A stretch of 10,995 nucleotides of DNA from a bacterium (lineage in GTDB: Bacteria; Lindowbacteria; 2-12-FULL-62-27), in assembly GCA_016202645.1 (NCBI GenBank), contig JACQOF010000043.1:1-10995 (forward strand), written 5' to 3'. How positions within the stretch are numbered: the stretch's first letter is position 1; each line of letters opens with the position of its first letter. The translations under genes were made by a program, and so were the position numbers. The notes under the pieces are model-generated. The model was not told the origin of the DNA. It did not search any database and saw only the letters and a list, made by a program, of their open reading frames with translations. Shown piece after piece: positions 6,414-10,995 of the stretch.

Positions 6414-7415
6414 TCAGATCCGTTCGGGCCGGACCGGCCGCGACAGCAGTGCCTCGACGGCGCGTCGGGTACTCCTGCCCCTGTAAACGATGTTGTAGAC
6501 TTCCCGGATGATCGGAACTTCGACGCGAGCTGTCCGGGCCAGTCTGACCGCCGCCACGGACGTGGGAACGCCTTCGGCGACGAACCTGTATTTTTTTTCA
6601 ATCATCCGCGGAGTTTGGCCCCGCGCCAGAAGTTCCCCGTAGCGGCGGTTGCGGCTGTGGCGGCTGCCGCAGGTGACGGCGAGGTCGCCGATGCCGGCGA
6701 GACCCGCGAAGGTTTCGCGGCGGGCGCCGAGGGCCGTTCCAAGGCGCATGATTTCAGCGAGGCCCCGGGTGAGGATGGCGGCCTGGGTGTTGTCGCCGAA
6801 CCCCAGCCCGGCGCAGACGCCCGCGGCCACCGCGATGCAGTTTTTCAGCGCGCCGGCCAGTTCCACGCCCAGCACGTCGGGGTTGGTGTAGAGCCGGAAC
6901 AGGCGGTCCGAAACCAGGCGCTGGATGCCCACCGCCAAGTCGGGCGGACCCGCCACCACCGCGGTCGTCGGGATGTCCCGGATGACTTCTTCGGCGTGGG
7001 TCGGCCCGGAGAGCGCGGCGTACTGGCGCGCGGAGAGACTTGGAAAGAGATCGCGAAAAAGATGTGAAATGGTTTTCCCGCTTTTGATCTCGATGCCCTT
7101 CGACAGATTCACCAGGACTTTGCCCCGCCATGCCCCCGGACTTTTTCGAAGGGGCGCGTAGACGCCGCGGATAAACTGAGTCGGCACAGCGTTAAAAATC
7201 ATCCGCGCCGCGGCGACGACGGCGGGAAGATCGTTCGAAATTTCCATTGAATCCGGCAGGGCCACCTTCGGGAGAAACAGCCTGTTTTCCCTGCGCCGGC
7301 GGATGTCCATCGCGACTTCCGGGAAATGCTCGTACAAGGTGACCGGAATTTCGCGCCGCGCGAGGCGCACCGCAAATGTCGTGCCCCAACTGCCGGCGCC
7401 GATGACGGCGATCAT
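6414..7415 (-). CDS. gpsA: Glycerol-3-phosphate dehydrogenase [NAD(P)+]
   Basis: Cytoplasmic enzyme (333 residues) reducing dihydroxyacetone phosphate to sn-glycerol 3-phosphate, the backbone for phospholipids. The N-terminal Rossmann motif is GAGSWGTTFA at 6-15. Family marks follow in order: NLSKGIE (K106), ALSGPTHAEEV at about 134-144, ELAGALKNCIAVAAG with the catalytic-type K191, GFGDNTQAAILTRGLAEI at about 205-222, and GLAGIGDLAVTC followed by HSRNRRYG. Length is normal. The reading frame stays open far upstream through plsY, but the ATG at 7415 is exactly where the Rossmann strand begins (MIAVIGAG). It lies two bases after the plsY stop (TAA-CC-ATG). Its product is the substrate of the upstream neighbour PlsY, so the pair forms a metabolic unit. 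Confidence 0.97.
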   Translation of the reverse strand: MIAVIGAGSWGTTFAVRLARREIPVTLYEHFPEVAMDIRRRRENRLFLPKVALPDSMEISNDLPAVVAAARMIFNAVPTQFIRGVYAPLRKSPGAWRGKVLVNLSKGIEIKSGKTISHLFRDLFPSLSARQYAALSGPTHAEEVIRDIPTTAVVAGPPDLAVGIQRLVSDRLFRLYTNPDVLGVELAGALKNCIAVAAGVCAGLGFGDNTQAAILTRGLAEIMRLGTALGARRETFAGLAGIGDLAVTCGSRHSRNRRYGELLARGQTPRMIEKKYRFVAEGVPTSVAAVRLARTARVEVPIIREVYNIVYRGRSTRRAVEALLSRPVRPERI

Positions 7416-7417
7416 GG

Positions 7418-8011
7418 TTAAAACAGTTTCTTTTCCTCGCCCTGAAAGAGGCGGCGAAGGTTTTCCCGGTGGCGGAGCAGGACCAGAAGGATCGTCGCTT
7501 CGGTCACCGCGATGAGCGGAACGTCCGCGGACCAGACCGGCATCCCGGCGCCGAGGGTGATTGCGGCGAGGCAGGACGCCGGCGATACGCGTCGGCCGAT
7601 GGCGAACACGAGAACCCAGACCGCGAGCGCCGCCAGAGTCGGTTTCACGGCGAGGACGAGAAACACGCCAAGGCCGGTCGCGACGCCCTTGCCGCCTCGG
7701 AAGGACAAAAACGGCGAGAAGGTATGCCCGAGGATGGCCGCAAGCCCGGCGAGAGCGCCGTGCGCGCCGAGCCGATTCGCGCCAAAGACCGCGAGGGCGC
7801 CCTTCGCCACGTCCAGGCACAGCACCACCGTGCCGGCCGCCGGGCCGAGCACCCGGAAGGCATTCGTGGCGCCGATGTTGCCGCTGCCTTCCTGGCAGAT
7901 ATCTTTCTTGAATACGAATTTCCCGATCCAGTACCCCGGCAGGAGGCTTCCGCAGAAAAATCCCAGCAGAACCCCCGTCGCCTGGACAGTCAGGACGCTC
8001 ATGTCGGGCAT
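7418..8011 (-). CDS. plsY: Acyl-phosphate:glycerol-3-phosphate acyltransferase PlsY
   Basis: Inner-membrane enzyme (197 residues) that transfers an acyl group from acyl-phosphate to glycerol 3-phosphate, giving lysophosphatidic acid. All three conserved cytoplasmic motifs are visible: GSGNIGATN at 42-50, GHTFSPFLSFRGGKGVAT at 95-112, and a C-terminal RHRENLRRLFQGEEKK. Between them lie hydrophobic segments consistent with the usual five membrane spans, the first at about residues 7-30. The first ATG (8011) is 15 bases after the der stop; another ATG lies three codons later (8002), and neither has a clear ribosome-binding site, so the exact start is open. The companion PlsX, which makes the acyl-phosphate, is not in the window. 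It is followed after two bases by gpsA. Confidence 0.97.
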   Translation of the reverse strand: MPDMSVLTVQATGVLLGFFCGSLLPGYWIGKFVFKKDICQEGSGNIGATNAFRVLGPAAGTVVLCLDVAKGALAVFGANRLGAHGALAGLAAILGHTFSPFLSFRGGKGVATGLGVFLVLAVKPTLAALAVWVLVFAIGRRVSPASCLAAITLGAGMPVWSADVPLIAVTEATILLVLLRHRENLRRLFQGEEKKLF

Positions 8012-8026
8012 CGGGCCGATGCTACT

Positions 8027-9382
8027 TTATTTTTTCCGGGATGGCGACTGTTCGAATTTGATCTGGATCGGGACGCCCCGCAAATTGAATGCCTCTCTCA
8101 GGCGTTTTTCAAGATAGCGCACGGCGGCTTGCCGGAATGTTTTTTTGTCGTTCACGAATATCTTGAACGACGCCGGCGCCGAGCGCACCTGGACTCCGTA
8201 TTTCAGTTTGCCGGGTTTCCCCCGGAAGAGACTCATCGGCAGGTCCGCGTTCCATTCCTGCAGTCGGCGGTTCAGTTCCGGCGTACGGATTTTCCGGTGG
8301 GCCGCCTCGTGGACTTCAAAAACTGTTTTCATCAGGCGGTCGATCCCATGCCCGGTTTTCGCCGAGATCAGCACGAACGGCACGGCCCGCGCGCCGTGCA
8401 TGCGCTCACGGAACTCGTCCTCGAGCTTGCGCGCCACGGCATCCGTCCGGTCGGCCGTCAGGTCCCACTTGTTCGCGGCCGCGACGACGGTGACCCCGCG
8501 GTCCCAGAGATGCGACGCCAGCCGCAGGTCCTGTTCCGCGAGGACTTCGGAGATGTCCAGCATGAGCAGTCCCACGTGGGCGGACTGGGCCGTCTGGAGC
8601 GCGATCCGGGACATCGTCCGTTCCAAGCCGTCCGTGATCCGCTCGGCACGGCGGACCCCGGGAGTATCGACCAGCAAAATCGGGCGGCCGCCGTAGTCGA
8701 ACGACACGCCTATCGCGTCGCGAGTTGTGCCCGGGCGATCGGATACGACCATTCGGTCCTGCTTGAGGAGGGCGTTCACGAGCGTCGATTTTCCGACGTT
8801 GGGCCGCCCCAGGATGCAGAGTTTCAGAATGCCCGCATCCGCCGCGTCTCCCGCTTCCGCCGTTCCCGAACGCCGCCCGCCCATTTCCCGCTCCAGCAGT
8901 GACAGGAGATCCCCGAATCCCCGGCCGTGTTTGGCGGTGATGGGAAGGGACCATCGCCAGGGAAGACCCGCGAATTCCGAGTCAGCCCACGCGGTCGCCG
9001 GATCTCCGAACGTGTCGAGTTTGTTCACCAAGAGCGCTGTTTTCCGGCGGTGGGTCTTCAGGCGCTGCGCCAGGGCATCCTCCGCGCCCGTCCGCCCGGC
9101 CGTGCCGTCGACCACCCACAGAATCAGGTCGCAGGTTTTGAGGGTTCGTTCGACGAGCGCGTTGACTTTTGCCGTCAGGTCCCGGTCCTCTCCGGGATAA
9201 GGCCACCCGGCGCTGTCCATGAGCTTGACCGGCGTCGATCCGATTTCGATATCCGCCTCGACGAGATCCCGCGTCACGCCGGGCCGGTCGAAGATCAGGG
9301 AGGCGGGCCTTCCGGCCAGACGATTAAACACCGTCGACTTGCCGACGTTGGGCCGCCCGACAATCAGGACTACGGGATTCAA
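8027..9382 (-). CDS. der: Der (EngA), double-domain ribosome-assembly GTPase
   Basis: Essential GTPase (451 residues) needed for maturation of the 50S ribosomal subunit. It has two tandem GTPase domains and a C-terminal KH-like domain. Domain 1 shows GRPNVGKS at 9-16, DSAG at 56-59 (usually DTAG) and NKLD at 120-123. Domain 2 shows GRPNVGKS at 192-199, DTPG at 239-242, NKWD at 304-307 and an SAKTGHG box. The linker (about 165-186) is short and rich in Gly, Ala, Arg and Glu. The KH part contains LPMSLFRGKPGKLKYGVQVR and FVNDKKTFRQAAVRYLEKRL. The start is a TTG at 9382, giving the expected MNPVVLIVGRPNVG beginning; it overlaps the previous stop as TTGA. No in-frame ATG gives a better start. Length is normal. 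Confidence 0.97.
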   Translation of the reverse strand: MNPVVLIVGRPNVGKSTVFNRLAGRPASLIFDRPGVTRDLVEADIEIGSTPVKLMDSAGWPYPGEDRDLTAKVNALVERTLKTCDLILWVVDGTAGRTGAEDALAQRLKTHRRKTALLVNKLDTFGDPATAWADSEFAGLPWRWSLPITAKHGRGFGDLLSLLEREMGGRRSGTAEAGDAADAGILKLCILGRPNVGKSTLVNALLKQDRMVVSDRPGTTRDAIGVSFDYGGRPILLVDTPGVRRAERITDGLERTMSRIALQTAQSAHVGLLMLDISEVLAEQDLRLASHLWDRGVTVVAAANKWDLTADRTDAVARKLEDEFRERMHGARAVPFVLISAKTGHGIDRLMKTVFEVHEAAHRKIRTPELNRRLQEWNADLPMSLFRGKPGKLKYGVQVRSAPASFKIFVNDKKTFRQAAVRYLEKRLREAFNLRGVPIQIKFEQSPSRKK

Positions 9383-10743
9383 CGTGTTGGAATGACGATC
9401 CCGGTGGTCCGGCGATCCGGCGTGAGATATTTCTTCGCGGCCTCCAGAATCTTGTTTTCGGTCAGCTGTCCGATCCGGCCGCGATGAAGAAATAGATCGC
9501 GCCAGTCGCCGACGGCGCTCCAGAGCGACAGCCCGATAGCGGCGCGGGGGCCGTCTGCCAGCGCCAGATCGTACTCCGTCAGCGTCCGGTTCCTGAATCG
9601 ATCCACCTCGCCGGCGGAAATCCGGCCGCCGGAGAATTTTTCGATGGTCTGGACCATTCGATCACGGACACGCTCGGGGGACTTGCCCGGTTTGACCTTC
9701 GCCGTAAACAGGATCGCGCCCGGCCCGGCGCGCGGCTCGACGCGGCCGGTCACTTCGGTCGCAAGGCCTTTTTTGACCAGATCCCGATACAGGTCCCCCG
9801 ACGGGTTCGCCGTGAGCAGATCCACGAGCGCCTGCGCCGCCGGGAAATTCCCGTCCGCGCCCGATACGCCGCGGTACAGGACGGCCGCAAGACTTTCCGC
9901 GCCGCTTTGCTTGAGAACGACCTCGCGCTCCGCCCTGGGCTCAGGCCATTCCGTCTTCACCGGCCGCGCCGGTCTGGCCCGAAGCGGCCCGAAATATTTT
10001 TCAATCAGAATCAGCGCGGCGCCGGTGTCGAACTGGCCCGCAAGCGTCAGGAGTGCGTTGTCCGGCCGGTGATGGCGTTCGTAGAACGCCGTGACATCCG
10101 TGATGGAAATCCCTCCCAGCGCAGCCCGGTTTCCCAGGACGGGGTTTTCGTAGGGGCTGCCCGCGTAGGCGGCTGCTGTCATGGCCTGCTCAAGAAATGC
10201 CGGCCCGTTTTTCTCGGAGGCTTCGATCTCACCGAACATCTCCGACACAGCCGCGGAAACGTCGGACGCATCGAACCGCGCATTCACCATCCGGTCGGCT
10301 TCGAGGCTCAGCGCGAAGGCCAGATTTTCCAGGCTAGCGGGCAGGACCACATAGTAGGCCGTGTGGTCGGGTCCCGACGCGCCGTCGAATTCCGCGCCGT
10401 GGCTGTTCAGAAGTTTTTTCAGGTCCGGGCGGTCGGCCGTGGCTTTGAAGGTCACGTGCGTGAGCAGATGCGCGAGTCCGGCCTCCCGGGGGGATTCGTG
10501 GCGGGACCCCGCGAACACTGTGAGACTGACCGTGAAATCCGGCTCGCCTGCCCGGGGATAAAGCAGGACCTTCAGGCCATTTTTGACTTGATACTCGGAA
10601 ATCCCTCCAGCCTCGGCGGTTTTCCAGATCGCAACCGGGCTGGCCGGCGAGTAGATGTCGTCCAGGGAAGTTTTCTGAGTCTGGGCGGCGTGGAGGGGGG
10701 CGGAGGATGCCAGAAGAAAAGAAAACACAACTCCCGCCGTCAT
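9379..10743 (-). CDS. Exported M16-family peptidase homologue with altered active site
   Basis: Protein of 454 residues with the fold of one M16B half (pitrilysin, MPP and PqqL relatives), probably periplasmic. Residues 1-20 look like a signal peptide (hydrophobic VVFSFLLAS, then LHAA), but there is no Lys or Arg before the hydrophobic core. The zinc motif HxxEH reads HLLTH at 92-96, so both histidines are kept and the catalytic Glu is Thr. A Glu at 172, 76 residues on, fits the third zinc ligand. FYERHHRPDNALLTLAGQFD begins the second repeat. The later segment LVKKGLATEV also lacks the usual Arg and Tyr of the 'LRxKGLAY'-type motif. It is therefore likely a non-catalytic partner or binding protein; no partner M16 gene is in the window. 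The ATG at 10743 is the first in frame and lies inside repeat C. A GTG at 10827 or 10896 would extend it, but only through repeat sequence. Confidence 0.85.
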   Translation of the reverse strand: MTAGVVFSFLLASSAPLHAAQTQKTSLDDIYSPASPVAIWKTAEAGGISEYQVKNGLKVLLYPRAGEPDFTVSLTVFAGSRHESPREAGLAHLLTHVTFKATADRPDLKKLLNSHGAEFDGASGPDHTAYYVVLPASLENLAFALSLEADRMVNARFDASDVSAAVSEMFGEIEASEKNGPAFLEQAMTAAAYAGSPYENPVLGNRAALGGISITDVTAFYERHHRPDNALLTLAGQFDTGAALILIEKYFGPLRARPARPVKTEWPEPRAEREVVLKQSGAESLAAVLYRGVSGADGNFPAAQALVDLLTANPSGDLYRDLVKKGLATEVTGRVEPRAGPGAILFTAKVKPGKSPERVRDRMVQTIEKFSGGRISAGEVDRFRNRTLTEYDLALADGPRAAIGLSLWSAVGDWRDLFLHRGRIGQLTENKILEAAKKYLTPDRRTTGIVIPTR

Positions 10744-10860
10744 TCCCGCGAAAGCGGGAATCCAGTCTGCCCGGCGATGAGGTGGATGCCCGCCGGAGTT
10801 TACCCCGTGCTGGATTCCCGCTTTCACGGGAATGACAGACACGGGGCGGGCAGGACGACC
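10739..10860. repeat. Hairpin repeat, copy C (long form, overlaps a start codon)
   Basis: Same architecture as copy A. The arms are 10739-10765 and 10810-10836, separated by a 44-base middle that is mostly identical to copy A, with a shared outer tail ending in GACGACC at 10860. The right arm carries one change (TTTCAC where copies A and B have TTTCGC), which breaks one base pair of the otherwise perfect arm-to-arm pairing. The left arm contains the ATG at 10743 that best starts the M16-like gene. The element fills nearly all of the 130-base gap between the upstream gene end and that start, so any original leader there has been replaced or displaced. Confidence 0.9.
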
Positions 10861-10873
10861 TGAGCGGTTACTT

Positions 10874-10995
10874 TTAATGAAACACCAGGCGCGCACGAGT
10901 TCTAACGCCGTAATCCGTGCCGTTCATGTCGCCAACCGCTCCGGCCACCTTGTATTCCACGAATTTCCCTGTAATCGCCCCCTGTTGGTCAATCC
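10874..10995 (-). CDS. C-terminal end of an unidentified protein
   Basis: An open frame enters from the right edge and ends at a TAA (10874-10876), giving 39 visible residues: IDQQGAITGKFVEYKVAGAV, then GDMNGTDYGVRTRARLVFH. I do not recognise it. The alternating polar and hydrophobic pattern, Gly/Asp/Asn-rich turn and aromatic near the end (LVFH) would suit the last strands of an outer-membrane beta-barrel, but this is only a resemblance. It is transcribed in the same direction as the M16-like gene, with repeat C between them. Its presence argues against extending the M16-like gene to the GTG at 10896, which would overlap it. Confidence 0.45.
   Translation of the reverse strand, partial: IDQQGAITGKFVEYKVAGAVGDMNGTDYGVRTRARLVFH

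Noticed and set aside
7416-7820. Extension of gpsA upstream to 7820
   Set aside because: The extra 135 codons overlap plsY in another frame, and the Rossmann fold clearly begins at the ATG at 7415.
7469-8902. A 477-codon open frame on the plus strand opposite plsY and der
   Set aside because: It is the antisense of two unmistakable genes (plsY, der), rich in Arg, Pro and His as expected of a GC-rich shadow frame, and has no recognisable motif.
10744-10896. Extension of the M16-like gene to the GTG at 10896
   Set aside because: The added residues are mostly translated repeat, the start would overlap the end of the upstream gene, and a signal-peptide-like segment begins only at the ATG at 10743. 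Not fully excluded, since the in-frame GTG at 10827 remains possible.

Overview
The window is a compact, GC-rich bacterial segment. Almost everything is read from the minus strand. The one exception is the 3' end of a peroxiredoxin gene at the left edge, whose stop codon overlaps the stop of the last minus-strand gene. Gene junctions are very tight (ATGA, TTGA, TGA-CC-GTG and TAA-CC-ATG), as expected of long co-transcribed operons. I see no tRNA, rRNA, CRISPR array, transposase or phage gene.

In the direction of transcription (right to left), the right part holds the C-terminal end of an unidentified protein, a hairpin repeat (copy C), and then an exported M16-type zinc-peptidase homologue. 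This is followed by der (ribosome-assembly GTPase), plsY and gpsA (glycerol-3-phosphate synthesis and first acylation for phospholipids) and a divergent HU/IHF-family protein. It is a housekeeping block with translationally coupled junctions.

The left part is a coenzyme F420 block. It starts with a CPS_4043-like, F420-type luciferase-like oxidoreductase that sits alone between hairpin repeats B and A. After repeat A comes a run of five closely packed genes: a stand-alone GGQ release-factor-like protein, an alpha/beta-hydrolase esterase, cofG, cofH and a second, different luciferase-like oxidoreductase. CofG and CofH together make Fo, the deazaflavin core of F420. The two oxidoreductases are plausible users of the finished cofactor. 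The remaining F420 genes (cofC, cofD, cofE) are not in the window.

The organism is probably a Gram-negative-type, high-GC uncultured or environmental bacterium that makes F420. Split cofG/cofH genes, F420-type luciferase-like enzymes and scattered GTCATTCCCGC hairpin repeats would fit Methylomirabilota/Rokubacteria, Tectomicrobia or a deltaproteobacterial-type lineage. This placement is inference and weak.

I found no clear new multi-gene system. The points most worth checking are an M16 homologue whose catalytic glutamate is replaced by threonine (HLLTH), a hairpin repeat that appears to supply that gene's start codon, three related repeats with compensatory stem changes, and the unusual company of a ribosome-rescue-like factor and an esterase with Fo synthase genes.
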